DNA of 64,000 nucleotides from JBQTKD01 sp052386455. GTDB taxonomy: Bacteria > Actinomycetota > Actinomycetes > Sporichthyales > Sporichthyaceae. Shown piece by piece: positions 25,932-34,316 of this stretch; position 1 is the first letter of the stretch, and each line of letters starts with the position of its first letter. Below the pieces are notes generated by a model. It did not search any database and was not told the origin of the DNA. It was given only the letters and a program-made list of their open reading frames with translations. The DNA lies in assembly GCA_052386455.1 (NCBI GenBank), contig JBQTKD010000002.1, positions 30,631-94,630 on the forward strand, given 5' to 3'. A program made the translations under genes and the position numbers.

Positions 25932-26857
25932 CAGGCGACGACCGCCCGCGCCCCGGCGACGGGGCCGGTGGCGCGTTTGACGTCGCGGCACACGCCGAGC
26001 GCGGTGAGGCCGACGGAGAGGTCGAGGGCGGCCTCGGCGGAGGCGACGAGGAACGCGCACGTGGGTCCGCTGCCGGAGAGGACCGCCCCGAGTCCGCCGA
26101 GTTCGAGTCCGGCCTCGAGAGTTCGTTCCAGGTCCGGGCGCAGCGAGAGCGCCGCGTCCTGCAGGTCGTTGCGCAGGGCGGTGCCGAGCGCCTTTGCGTC
26201 GCCGGACCGCAGGGCGGCGAACAGCGCCGGGTCGGCCGCGTCGGGGACCACGTCGAGGGACTGTCCGGCGTGTGCGCGCAGCCGGTCGCATTCCCGGTAG
26301 ACGTCGCCGGCCGACAGGCCGCCCTCGGCCAACGCAAACACCCAGTGGAACTGTCCGCGGCCGAGCACCGCGGTGAGCTGGTCGCCGCGGCCGACGCCGA
26401 CGGCGGTGTGCCCGAGGAGCGCGAAGGGCACGTCGGCGCCGAGTTCGGCGGCGAGCTCGTCGAGTTCGGCACGCGGCAGATGCGTGCCCCACAGGAGGTC
26501 GCAGGCGAGCAGGGCCGCGGCGGCGTCGGCGCTGCCGCCGGCCATGCCGCCCGCAACGGGGATGGCCTTGCGGATCTCGAGCGCGACCCCGTCGGCCATG
26601 CCCGTGTGCTCGGCGAGCAGGTTGGCCGCCCTGACGGCGAGGTTGGTGCCGTCGGTGGGGACGCCGTCCACGTCGATGCCGGAGCACGCTGCGCGGACCG
26701 TCACCGAGATGTCGTCGGCCGGGCGCGCGGCGACCTCGTCGAACAGCGAAACGGCGTGGAAGACGTTGACGAGTTCGTGGTACCCGTCCGGACGCACACC
26801 GCCGACGGAGAGTTGCAGGTTCACCTTCGCAGGTGCCCGCACCGTCACCGTTGCCAC
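25931..26857 (-). CDS. ispE: 4-diphosphocytidyl-2-C-methyl-D-erythritol kinase
   Basis: 308 residues, GHMP kinase fold. It has the N-terminal APAKVNLQLSVGG, the ATP loop PVAGGMAGGSADAAA and a C-terminal GSGPTCAFLV. It phosphorylates the CDP-ME intermediate of the MEP isoprenoid pathway, which feeds decaprenyl and menaquinone synthesis. It is downstream of rsmA with a 136-bp spacer that contains CACGAGCGCCC/GGGCGCTCGTG as an inverted repeat (26921-26967). Confidence 0.96.
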   Translation of the reverse strand: MATVTVRAPAKVNLQLSVGGVRPDGYHELVNVFHAVSLFDEVAARPADDISVTVRAACSGIDVDGVPTDGTNLAVRAANLLAEHTGMADGVALEIRKAIPVAGGMAGGSADAAAALLACDLLWGTHLPRAELDELAAELGADVPFALLGHTAVGVGRGDQLTAVLGRGQFHWVFALAEGGLSAGDVYRECDRLRAHAGQSLDVVPDAADPALFAALRSGDAKALGTALRNDLQDAALSLRPDLERTLEAGLELGGLGAVLSGSGPTCAFLVASAEAALDLSVGLTALGVCRDVKRATGPVAGARAVVA

Positions 26858-26992
26858 TCATTGCCCCCGGAACGCGCCGCTATCTGTTCCGAAACCTACC
26901 GGCGATCGAGGCGCGAGGCGCACGAGCGCCCCGCGTGTGATCAGCGAACCCCCAGCGGGCGCTCGTGTGTCCGAGCCGGTCGAGCGAAGCGA

Positions 26993-27832
26993 TCATCCCG
27001 TTCTGGCGGCTGCGATGCGCACGAAGTCCTCGACGTCGAGCTGCTCGCCGCGCAGCGTCGGGTCGACGCCGGCCGCGCGCAGGGCCTGTTCGGCGAGGGG
27101 TGCCGAGCCGGCCCAGCCCGCCAGCGCGGAGCGCAGCGTCTTGCGGCGCTGCGCAAACGCGGCGTCGACGACGGCGAACACGGCCGCGCGGTCGCCGTCG
27201 CGCTGCGGACCGCGGCGCAGCATGACCAGGCCGGAGTCGACGTTCGGCGCCGGCCAGAAGACCGTGCGGCCGATCGACCCCGCGGTCGCGACCTCGCCGT
27301 ACCAGCGGGCCTTGACCGACGGCACGCCGTACACCCGGCTGCCGGGGGCGGCGGCCAGGCGGGCGGCAACTTCGGCCTGCACCATGACCAGCGCTCCGCG
27401 CAGGCTCGGCAGACTCGCCAGGCAGTGCAGCAGCACCGGAACGGCGACGTTGTAGGGCAGGTTCGCGACGAGCATCGTCGGCGGCGGGCCGGGCAGGTCG
27501 CGGATCGTGAGCGCGTCGGCGTTCACGAGGTGCAGGTTGGCGGCGAGTTCGGGCGCGAACCGCGCCACGGTGGCCGGCAGCGCGCCCGCGAGCGCCGGGT
27601 CGATCTCCACTGCGGTGACCGCCGCGACCTCGGGCAGCAGGGCGAGGGTGAGCGATCCGAGCCCGGGACCAACCTCGAGGACGACGTCGTCCGGGCGCAC
27701 CTCGGCCAGGCGCACGATGCGGCGCACCGTGTTCGGGTCGATGACGAAGTTCTGCCCCAGCGTCTTCGTCGGCCGCACGCCGAGTTGCTCGGCGAGCTCG
27801 CGCACGTTGGCGGGGGTCAGTAGGGAGGGCAC
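26993..27832 (-). CDS. rsmA: 16S rRNA (adenine1518/1519-N6) dimethyltransferase
   Basis: 279 residues (KsgA). Motifs: LGQNFVIDPN, SAM-binding EVGPGLGSLTLALL, and catalytic NLPYNVAVP. It dimethylates two adenines in helix 45 during 30S maturation. In M. tuberculosis rsmA is transcribed with rpfB and ispE, the same order as here, although a 315-bp spacer separates it from rpfB in this genome. Confidence 0.96.
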   Translation of the reverse strand: MPSLLTPANVRELAEQLGVRPTKTLGQNFVIDPNTVRRIVRLAEVRPDDVVLEVGPGLGSLTLALLPEVAAVTAVEIDPALAGALPATVARFAPELAANLHLVNADALTIRDLPGPPPTMLVANLPYNVAVPVLLHCLASLPSLRGALVMVQAEVAARLAAAPGSRVYGVPSVKARWYGEVATAGSIGRTVFWPAPNVDSGLVMLRRGPQRDGDRAAVFAVVDAAFAQRRKTLRSALAGWAGSAPLAEQALRAAGVDPTLRGEQLDVEDFVRIAAARTG

Positions 27833-28146
27833 CGGGGCACCCTATTCGCCGCCGAGCCCGTCCCACGATGCGAGACAAACCGTTGCGCAAGTCGTCGCAG
27901 CGGCACCCCTGTCATCAGCCGAAACGGCTCCACAAACCGGGACAAACCGCCCGCCGGAGCAACCCTTTCGGCTGTCGTGTTCCTCGCTTCGCTCGTCAAC
28001 AGGCTCAATCGGCTCGGGATCGAGAGAGCCGCTCGCAGGCTCGCAAACAGGCTCTCTCGCTCCGCTCGCCTCAATCGCCTGTGTTCCCCGGCTCTTGACG
28101 CCAACGGCCGTCGGCTCGTGGGAGCGGGCGGCCGGGGCGGAAGTGT
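27833..28146. repeat. Intergenic spacer with short GC-rich repeats (rpfB-rsmA)
   Basis: 314 bp without a convincing gene. It carries several copies of the CGCTTCGCTCG/CGCTCCGCTCG type of short repeat common in actinobacterial spacers. It also has an inverted repeat with 10-bp arms, CGAGAGAGCC at 28021-28030 and GGCTCTCTCG at 28050-28059. A direct repeat AACAGGCTC occurs twice. The structure may weaken readthrough from rpfB to rsmA. Confidence 0.5.
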
Positions 28147-29265
28147 CTAGCGGGCGAAGAGCTTGCGGCCGCAGACGGGCCAGGGGCGGGCGCCTTCGCG
28201 CTTGTAGAGGAGCATCGCGCGGTAGGTCTGTTCGGCGGGGGTGGCCTTGTGCGGCATGCCGCGGCCGCCCACTGTGCGCCAGGTGCCGGGGCTGAACTGG
28301 TAGAGCCCGTAATACCCGGCGGGGCTGACGGCGCGCGGGTTGCCGCCGGACTCGCACTGGGCCAGCGCGGCCCAGTTCAGGCCCTCGGCGCCGGTGCGGG
28401 CGAACTTCGCGGACTTGGTGCCGAGGCGAACGACCTCGTCGCGCGGCTCGCGGAGCACCTTGCTGGAGATCGTGTCCTTGTCCGCGAGCTTGCCGTCGCG
28501 GCGGATGAGTTCGACGGTCGTCTCCTTGACGCCCTTGCGGCCCGGGGTGACGACCTTGCGCTCCCAGGGGAACATCTTCGGGTCGTCGATCTTGCGGACC
28601 TTGAAGGGGATGTCCACCTTCACCGTGATGCGCTTGGCGTCCACGCGCACGACGCGGATCTTGGCGCCGTCCTCGGGAGTCGCGTCGATCTGCGGGCTGA
28701 CCTCGTCCAGACCCTCGAGCAGGATTCCGGCCTCCAGCAGCAGTTGGCGGACGGTACCGGCGGAGGTCTTGAGCTTGCGGGTCTTGCCGTCGGCGATCAG
28801 CGTGACCTGCCGACTGCTGAGCACCTTCAACTCCAGGCCCTCGCGGCCGATGGCCTGCGAGCGGGAGGAGAAGATGTAGACGTTGCGGTCCCGGACGCCG
28901 AGTTCGGACAGCGCCTCGTCGACGCTGGTGGCGGTCACCCAGACGCGCTTCTTGTCGCCGTCCATGTCCAGGTCGATCGGGCGACCGAACCGGACCGCGA
29001 TGCGCTGGCCCTCGTCGATCTTTCGGTCCAGCGACGGAACGACCGAGTCGTAGTCGCCGACCTCGATGCCCTCGCGCGCAAGCACCCCCGCGACGCTGCG
29101 CGCAAACGTGTGGACCTTCTTGGTCTCGCCGTCCACGGTGAGGTGGACGGTCTTGTCGAAGCTGACGAACGCGGAGACGCCTCCGACCATCGACGCCGCG
29201 ACGAGGGCGTGCACCGCCCATCGTTTGGCCGCAGCCGATGGCTTGCGTACTCGCGTTTCCTGCAC
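28147..29265 (-). CDS. rpfB: Resuscitation-promoting factor RpfB
   Basis: 372 residues. A short basic start and one hydrophobic anchor (about 15-38) are followed by three DUF348 repeats (about 40-205), a G5 domain (about 210-290) and a C-terminal Rpf lysozyme-like domain. The last has WAALAQCESGGNP (catalytic Glu), GYYGLYQFSPGTW and a paired Cys near the end (PVCGRKL). It cleaves peptidoglycan and stimulates regrowth of dormant cells. The frame is open further upstream, but the GTG at 29265 with GGAG before it puts the anchor at the N-terminus, as in the family. Confidence 0.92.
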   Translation of the reverse strand: MQETRVRKPSAAAKRWAVHALVAASMVGGVSAFVSFDKTVHLTVDGETKKVHTFARSVAGVLAREGIEVGDYDSVVPSLDRKIDEGQRIAVRFGRPIDLDMDGDKKRVWVTATSVDEALSELGVRDRNVYIFSSRSQAIGREGLELKVLSSRQVTLIADGKTRKLKTSAGTVRQLLLEAGILLEGLDEVSPQIDATPEDGAKIRVVRVDAKRITVKVDIPFKVRKIDDPKMFPWERKVVTPGRKGVKETTVELIRRDGKLADKDTISSKVLREPRDEVVRLGTKSAKFARTGAEGLNWAALAQCESGGNPRAVSPAGYYGLYQFSPGTWRTVGGRGMPHKATPAEQTYRAMLLYKREGARPWPVCGRKLFAR

Positions 29266-29700
29266 GTCGCTCCAGACCTGGCAGATCCGGGCACGGCGCT
29301 CGCGAGGAGGTGGGCAGTCCGCACGACGGGCAGGGGGAAGCTGGGAGTCCCCCGACTGGTCAGCAGTTCCGGCACATCCCCGGGAGGCATTCCGATCCCG
29401 GCTACTGGACAAGGACAGTAACCACGCAGAACGGCATAGGGCAAACAGCGAAGAAGGTAAAGGTTGGTGAGGAAGGTCACGGCGGCGATCATTCACAAGA
29501 TCCAGAACTATCGGTATTCGGCGCGGGAGAAGTTCAGGCGGATCGGCGTTTCGCGGCCAAATTTCGGTGAACTTGGGCGTGTCGTAGACGTGAGGTTGCT
29601 TTCACGAACACGCTCTCACCTGCGACGTCTCGCAGACGGTGAGATCGCCGTCACCCTGGGTCCCGGAAGCCTGAAAGATCGCTGAGCGTGACGTTGCGGG
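29266..29700 (-). promoter_or_regulatory. Long leader/promoter region of rpfB
   Basis: About 435 bp between tatD and rpfB with no convincing gene. The part at 29440-29620 is clearly poorer in GC than its surroundings, as expected for a promoter, and the proximal part is GC-rich and able to fold. The rpfB operon of M. tuberculosis has been reported to have a regulated RNA leader. I looked for the c-di-AMP (ydaO) motif that precedes some actinobacterial rpf genes and could not recognise it. Confidence 0.4.
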
Positions 29701-30552
29701 CTACAGCGGGCCGAACACCCGGCGCGCCGTTGCGGCGATCGTGGACCCCAGTTCTTCCTCGTCCATGCCTTTGACCTGCGACATTGCCCGCAGCGTGAGC
29801 GGAATGAGGTACGGCGCGTTGGGCCGGCCGCGGTACGGCTCGGGCGTCAGGAACGGCGCGTCGGTCTCCACCAGCACGAGTTCGGCGGGCGCCAGCGCGA
29901 GCGCGTCGCGAAGGTGTTGATTCCGGCGAATCGTGACATTCCCGGCGAATGACATCACGTATCCACTGGCGGTACAGGCTTTGGCCATCTCCACGTCACC
30001 CGAGAAACAGTGGAATACAACTCGCTCGGGAGCCCCTTCGGATTTCAAAATGCGCAGCACGTCGTCGTGCGCATCTCTATCGTGAATGACCAGCGCTTTC
30101 GCGTGCTTCTTCGCGATCTCGATATGCCGGCGAAACGATTCTTCTTGAATCGCGTGGCCCGATTCCTCTTCGGTCCGGAAGTAGTCCAGGCCGGTCTCGC
30201 CCACGCCTCTCACCTGCGGCAACGCGGCCAGGGCGTCGATCCGCGCCAGCGCGGCGTCCAGCACGCCGGGAGCGGTCAGGCGCGGCGCCTCGTTCGGGTG
30301 CAGCGCCACCGTCGCCCACACCGCGGCGTGCTCCGCGGCGACGGCGGCAGCCCATTCCGAGGACGGCACGTCGATCCCGATCTGGATCAGCGCGTCCACG
30401 CCGACCGCGGCCGCCGCCGCAACCGCGGCCCCGACCTCGGTGTCCTGCAGATCGAGGTGGGTGTGCGAGTCCGGCACGGGAACGCGCAGGGGCTCGGGCG
30501 CGGGCGGAAGCTCGTGCTTCCGCCCGTTGTCGCTGCCTCGCACCTTCGGCAT
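29701..30552 (-). CDS. tatD: TatD-family metal-dependent DNase
   Basis: 283 residues, TIM-barrel hydrolase. Metal ligands are visible in DSHTHLDLQD, GETGLDYFRT, the His of VIHDRDAHDD, VFHCFSGD and the Asp of ETDAPFLTPEP. The family has 3'-5' DNase activity and roles in DNA quality control. Its ATG shares one base with the metG stop (TGATG), so it is coupled to metG. Confidence 0.94.
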   Translation of the reverse strand: MPKVRGSDNGRKHELPPAPEPLRVPVPDSHTHLDLQDTEVGAAVAAAAAVGVDALIQIGIDVPSSEWAAAVAAEHAAVWATVALHPNEAPRLTAPGVLDAALARIDALAALPQVRGVGETGLDYFRTEEESGHAIQEESFRRHIEIAKKHAKALVIHDRDAHDDVLRILKSEGAPERVVFHCFSGDVEMAKACTASGYVMSFAGNVTIRRNQHLRDALALAPAELVLVETDAPFLTPEPYRGRPNAPYLIPLTLRAMSQVKGMDEEELGSTIAATARRVFGPL

Positions 30553-32345
30553 CAGGCGTCGCCTGCCAGGCGGGCGAGCTCCTCTTCCACGATCGAGTCG
30601 TCGAGCTTGGCGAAGATCGGCGTGGGCGCCGCCAGCGTGGTCCCCGCGACGATGGGCCGGGAGGCCCACGTCGCCGCGGTGGCGTAGTCGCCCTGCAGGA
30701 CCGTGTACGGGTCTCCGCCGGCCTGGGTCACCTCGGTCAGCTGCGGCATGCCGGACCACTCGTCGGCGTTGCCCAGCAGTTCGTGCACGCGCTGCGAGGA
30801 GTGCGGCAGGAACGGGGTGAGCAGCGCCTTGCAGTCGTCGACGAGCTGCAGCGCGACGTGCAGGACCGTGGCCTGCCGGGCCGGGTCCTCCTTGAGCTTC
30901 CACGGCGCGGTGTCCGACAGGTACTTGTTCGCCGCGGCGACCACGGTCATCGCCTCGGTGATCGCGGCCTTCTGCCGGGACCGGTTCAGCGACGCCCCGA
31001 CGGTGTCGAACGCCGCCTGCGAGAACCGCAGCACCTCGTGGTCCACGTCGAGCAGTTCGCCCGCGGCCGGGATCTCGCCGAAGTTCTTCGCGGCCATGGA
31101 GACCGTGCGGTTGACGAGGTTGCCCCAGCCCGCAACGAGCTCGTCGTTGTTGCGGCGCAGGAACTCCGACCACGTGAAGTCGACGTCGGAGCTCTCCGGA
31201 CCCGCGACGGCAAGGTAGTACCGCAGGGCGTCGGGCGAGTACCGCGCGAGGAAGTCCCGCACGAGGATCACGACCGAGCGCGACGAGGAGAACTTCTTCC
31301 CCTCCATGTTGAGGAACTCGCTCGAGACGACCTCGTCGGGCAGGCGCAGCTCGCCGTAGGTGCCCACGGTGCCGCCGAGCGCGCCCTTCCCGGAGTACCC
31401 GAGCATCAGCGCCGGCCAGATGACCGTGTGGAAGACGATGTTGTCCTTGCCCATGAAGTAGTAGGGCTCGGCGTCCGGGTTGAGCCACCACGCCTTCCAC
31501 GCGTCCGGGTCCCCGGAGCGCTGCGCCCACTCGATGCTCGACGACAGGTACCCGATGACGGCGTCGAACCAGACGTAGAGCCGCTTGTCCGAACGGTCCC
31601 GCCAACCCTCGAGCGGAACGGGAACGCCCCAGTCCAGGTCGCGGGTGATCGCCCGCGGCCGGAGGTCGTCGACGAAGTCCATCGAGAACTTGATGACGTT
31701 GGGCCGCCAGTCCCCGCCCTTGGACTTCAGCCACGCGCCGAGCGCCTCCCCGAAGGCGGGCAGGTCGAGGAAGAAGTGCTCGGTCTCGACGAACTTCGGC
31801 GTCTCGCCGTTGATCCGGCTCTTCGGGTTGATCAGCTGCTCGGGGTCGAGCTGGTTGCCGCAGTTGTCGCACTGGTCGCCGCGGGCGCCGTCGTAGTGGC
31901 AGATCGGGCACTCGCCCTCGATGTACCGGTCCGGCAGCGTGCGGCCCGTCGACGGGGAGATCGCACCCTTGGTGGTCTTGGGAACGATGTACCCGTTGCG
32001 GTGCAGCCCCAGAAAGAGCTCCTGAACGACCGCGTAGTGGTTCACCGTGCTGGTGCGGGTGAACAGGTCGTAGGACAGGCCAAGCCCGCGCAGGTCCTCG
32101 GCGATGACCAGGCTGTACCGGTCGACGAGTTCCTTCGGGCTGACGCCCTCCTTGTCCGCGGCCACCTGGATCGGGGTGCCGTGCTCGTCCGTGCCGCTGA
32201 TCATCAGCACGTTGTTTCCGGCCATCCGCTGGTACCGGCTGAACACGTCGGACGGGACGCCGAAGCCGGCGACGTGGCCGATGTGCCGCGGGCCGCTGGC
32301 GTACGGCCAGGCGACGGCGGTCAGGATGTGACGCGGAGAGGACAT
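30552..32345 (-). CDS. metG: Methionyl-tRNA synthetase
   Basis: 597 residues, class I synthetase. The HIGH motif is present literally in GPRHIGHVAGF. The zinc knuckle (CPICHYDGARGDQCDNC) follows near residue 125-145. The KMSKS equivalent reads KFSSSR near residue 345, and an anticodon-binding helical domain lies at the C-terminus. No C-terminal tRNA-binding EMAP-type domain. Nine bases downstream of a 47-residue membrane-protein gene and coupled to tatD. Confidence 0.96.
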   Translation of the reverse strand: MSSPRHILTAVAWPYASGPRHIGHVAGFGVPSDVFSRYQRMAGNNVLMISGTDEHGTPIQVAADKEGVSPKELVDRYSLVIAEDLRGLGLSYDLFTRTSTVNHYAVVQELFLGLHRNGYIVPKTTKGAISPSTGRTLPDRYIEGECPICHYDGARGDQCDNCGNQLDPEQLINPKSRINGETPKFVETEHFFLDLPAFGEALGAWLKSKGGDWRPNVIKFSMDFVDDLRPRAITRDLDWGVPVPLEGWRDRSDKRLYVWFDAVIGYLSSSIEWAQRSGDPDAWKAWWLNPDAEPYYFMGKDNIVFHTVIWPALMLGYSGKGALGGTVGTYGELRLPDEVVSSEFLNMEGKKFSSSRSVVILVRDFLARYSPDALRYYLAVAGPESSDVDFTWSEFLRRNNDELVAGWGNLVNRTVSMAAKNFGEIPAAGELLDVDHEVLRFSQAAFDTVGASLNRSRQKAAITEAMTVVAAANKYLSDTAPWKLKEDPARQATVLHVALQLVDDCKALLTPFLPHSSQRVHELLGNADEWSGMPQLTEVTQAGGDPYTVLQGDYATAATWASRPIVAGTTLAAPTPIFAKLDDSIVEEELARLAGDA

Positions 32346-32354
32346 CCCGCGATC

Positions 32355-32498
32355 CTACGAGGCGCGGATCTCCGCACGCCGCTTTGTATCGGCCGGGACG
32401 GGATCTTCCAGCGGCTCGATCGAGTCCCAGACCCGCAAGAACCACTTCGCGGCGTACACCACGCCCACCATCACCATGAAACCGACGAGGTTCCACAT
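32355..32498 (-). CDS. 47-residue single-pass membrane protein
   Basis: Starts MWNLVGFMVMVGVVYAAKWF and ends in a charged tail with PADTKRRAEIR. The ATG has a full AGGAGG ribosome site six bases upstream. Residues 3-17 form a hydrophobic helix, so a small inner-membrane protein with a cytoplasmic tail is likely. The third codon positions are nearly all G or C, as in neighbouring genes. It ends 9 bp before metG, so the two are probably cotranscribed. No family recognised; function unknown. Confidence 0.7.
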   Translation of the reverse strand: MWNLVGFMVMVGVVYAAKWFLRVWDSIEPLEDPVPADTKRRAEIRAS

Positions 32499-32620
32499 CG
32501 TTGCCTCCTGCCGGTCGCTGCCGGCTCACACCTGAAGACAACCCCCTTCGGAGGGGTACGAATGCGATCTTGACGCGTTCCCTACGGCCGCCGGGCAGAT
32601 CCTCACGCCTCGCTGACGCT

Positions 32621-33037
32621 TCAGTCGCAGGCGATGGTCGTCGGGTTCACGGCGGGCCAGAACTCCGTGTGGTTCGGGTAGGCGGCGTACACGCCGGGCG
32701 CCGTGGGCGACGTCCAGAGCGCGACCTCGTCCTGACGCAGCCCGGAGTCGACGGCGCCGGGCGGAAGTTCCGTGTCCGGGTCGTACGGCCGCAGCACCTG
32801 GCGTTCGTTGAAGGTGTGCTGCGGATCCCGGACGTAGATCGCGAGGCCGTCGGACACGTTCAACCACCGACTGCCGGGCCAGCAGTGCTGAAGTCCGTCC
32901 GAGCTCAGCAGGACCTCGCGCGGCACCTGCTGCCCGTCTCTGGTGAACCAGAGCGGGTACTCCAGACCAGACCCGGACGCCGGCGGCGCTGCGCCGCAGA
33001 CGAGAGCCGCGGTCAGCGCGACGAGCAGGCGTCTCAT
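32621..33037 (-). CDS. Small secreted protein, hypothetical
   Basis: 138 residues with a clear signal peptide (MRRLLVALTAALVCGAAPPASG). The mature part of about 115 residues has two cysteines and many aromatic and Pro residues (LWFTRDGQQVPREVLLSSDG near its start). No family recognised. It lies between rsmI and the small membrane protein on the same strand. Cleavage is likely after Ala or Gly near residue 22; no lipobox. Confidence 0.72.
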   Translation of the reverse strand: MRRLLVALTAALVCGAAPPASGSGLEYPLWFTRDGQQVPREVLLSSDGLQHCWPGSRWLNVSDGLAIYVRDPQHTFNERQVLRPYDPDTELPPGAVDSGLRQDEVALWTSPTAPGVYAAYPNHTEFWPAVNPTTIACD

Positions 33038-33067
33038 TCCCGGATATCGGCGCGCCGGCCCCGAGGG

Positions 33068-33934
33068 TTACGTCGCCGACGAGCTCTTGGCGGAAACAAC
33101 GGCGTCGAACACGTCGCGCTTGGGAACGCCCGCCGCCTTCGCCACGGCGGCGATGGCCGCCTTGCGGTCCTCGCCGGCGGCCTCTCGCTCCCGCACCGCC
33201 GCGACGAGTTCCGCCGGGGCCGCGGCAACGGCCGGCGCAGGCGCTCCGCCGACGACGACGGTGATCTCGCCGCGCACGCCGGACTCCGCCCAGCTCGCCA
33301 GTTCGCCGAGCGGGCCGCGGCGCACCTCTTCGTAGGTCTTCGTCAGCTCGCGGCACACCGCGGCGCGACGATCGGCACCGAAGGCGGCGGCCATGTCGGT
33401 CAGCGTCGCAGCAAGGCGGTGCGGCGCCTCGAAGAACACCTGCGTCCGCGGCTCGGCGGCAAGCTCCGCCAGGCGAGAGCGGCGCGGGCCTCCGGTGCGC
33501 GGCAGGAACCCCTCGAAGCAGAAGCGGTCGACGGGCAGCCCCGAGACGGCGAGCGCCGCCAGCGCCGCCGAGGGGCCGGGTGCAACGGTGACGCGCACTC
33601 CCGCTTCGATGGCCGCCGCCACGAGCCGATAGCCCGGGTCCGAGACCGACGGCATTCCGCCGTCGGTCACGAGCAGCACCCGCGCTCCCCCGGCCAGCAG
33701 CTCGGCAAGCTCGGGAGTCCGCGCGGCCTCGTTGCCCTCGAAGTAGGAGACGACCCGCCCGGGGATCTCGACCCCGATCGCCGCCGTCAGCCGGCGCAAC
33801 CGCCGAGTGTCCTCGGCGGCCACGACGTCTGCCGCGGCCAGCTCGGCAGCGAGGCGCGGCGAGGCGTCGGCCGGATCGCCGATCGGCGTCGCGGCCAACA
33901 CCAGCACCCCCGCGCGCTCAGCCATGCCGCTCAT
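33068..33934 (-). CDS. rsmI: 16S rRNA (cytidine1402-2'-O)-methyltransferase
   Basis: 288 residues, tetrapyrrole-methylase-type fold. It begins VLVLAATPIGDPADASPR and continues with VVAAEDTRRLRRL and LLVTDGGMPSVSDPGYRLV, the standard RsmI signatures. It methylates C1402 at the ribosomal P site. The start may be at the first ATG or three codons later. Its 5' region faces pmt across a repeat-filled intergenic region. Confidence 0.94.
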   Translation of the reverse strand: MSGMAERAGVLVLAATPIGDPADASPRLAAELAAADVVAAEDTRRLRRLTAAIGVEIPGRVVSYFEGNEAARTPELAELLAGGARVLLVTDGGMPSVSDPGYRLVAAAIEAGVRVTVAPGPSAALAALAVSGLPVDRFCFEGFLPRTGGPRRSRLAELAAEPRTQVFFEAPHRLAATLTDMAAAFGADRRAAVCRELTKTYEEVRRGPLGELASWAESGVRGEITVVVGGAPAPAVAAAPAELVAAVREREAAGEDRKAAIAAVAKAAGVPKRDVFDAVVSAKSSSAT

Positions 33935-34010
33935 CCTCGCCCATCGCCGTCGGGCGGCCGTCGACCCGACGCTTGTCGGCCCTCGGCCCTCCTCGTCGTA
34001 GCCCCGCCGG

Positions 34011-34242
34011 CCGACAAGGCCCCCTGGCGGATGTCATCCGGTGGCCGCCCCTGTCGTACGCCCCGCCGACTGACAAGCCCCCCTGGCGGATGTCATCCGG
34101 TAGCCGCCCCTGTCGTACGCCCCGCGGGCTGACAAGCGCCCCTGGCGGATGTCATCCGATAGCGATCCGGCGCTTGTCGTCCCAAGGCTGCGCCTGTCGT
34201 ACGTCCGGGCGACCGACAAGCTGCCCTCCGGGATGTCATCCG
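34011..34242. repeat. Tandem repeat array with palindromic cores
   Basis: Three units with a strict 59-bp period and a fourth, diverged unit fill most of the 380-bp space between rsmI and pmt. Each unit has GACAAG (34013, 34072, 34131, 34215), the palindrome CGGATG-T-CATCCG (34028, 34087, 34146; last copy near 34230 with one change) and TGTCGTACG (34052, 34111, 34195). The third unit carries a 25-bp insertion with an inverted CTTGTCG. A further CTTGTCGG lies at 33972. The arrangement could be an operator array for one or both divergent genes. Confidence 0.8.
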
Positions 34243-34316
34243 GCAGCGGAACGGCCACCGCCCCGCGCGTCCGGACGGGGAACCGAGCGGTTCTCCGTAG
34301 CATCGCGACGGTGGTG

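Noticed and set aside
29467..29685. Small plus-strand frame in the rpfB leader
   Set aside because: Basic, no convincing ribosome site or codon bias, and opposite to the expected leader transcript.
29266..29700. ydaO-type c-di-AMP riboswitch upstream of rpfB
   Set aside because: The conserved core of the motif could not be recognised on the minus strand.
34011..34242. CRISPR array
   Set aside because: The repeats are contiguous with no unique spacers of regular length, and no cas gene is present.
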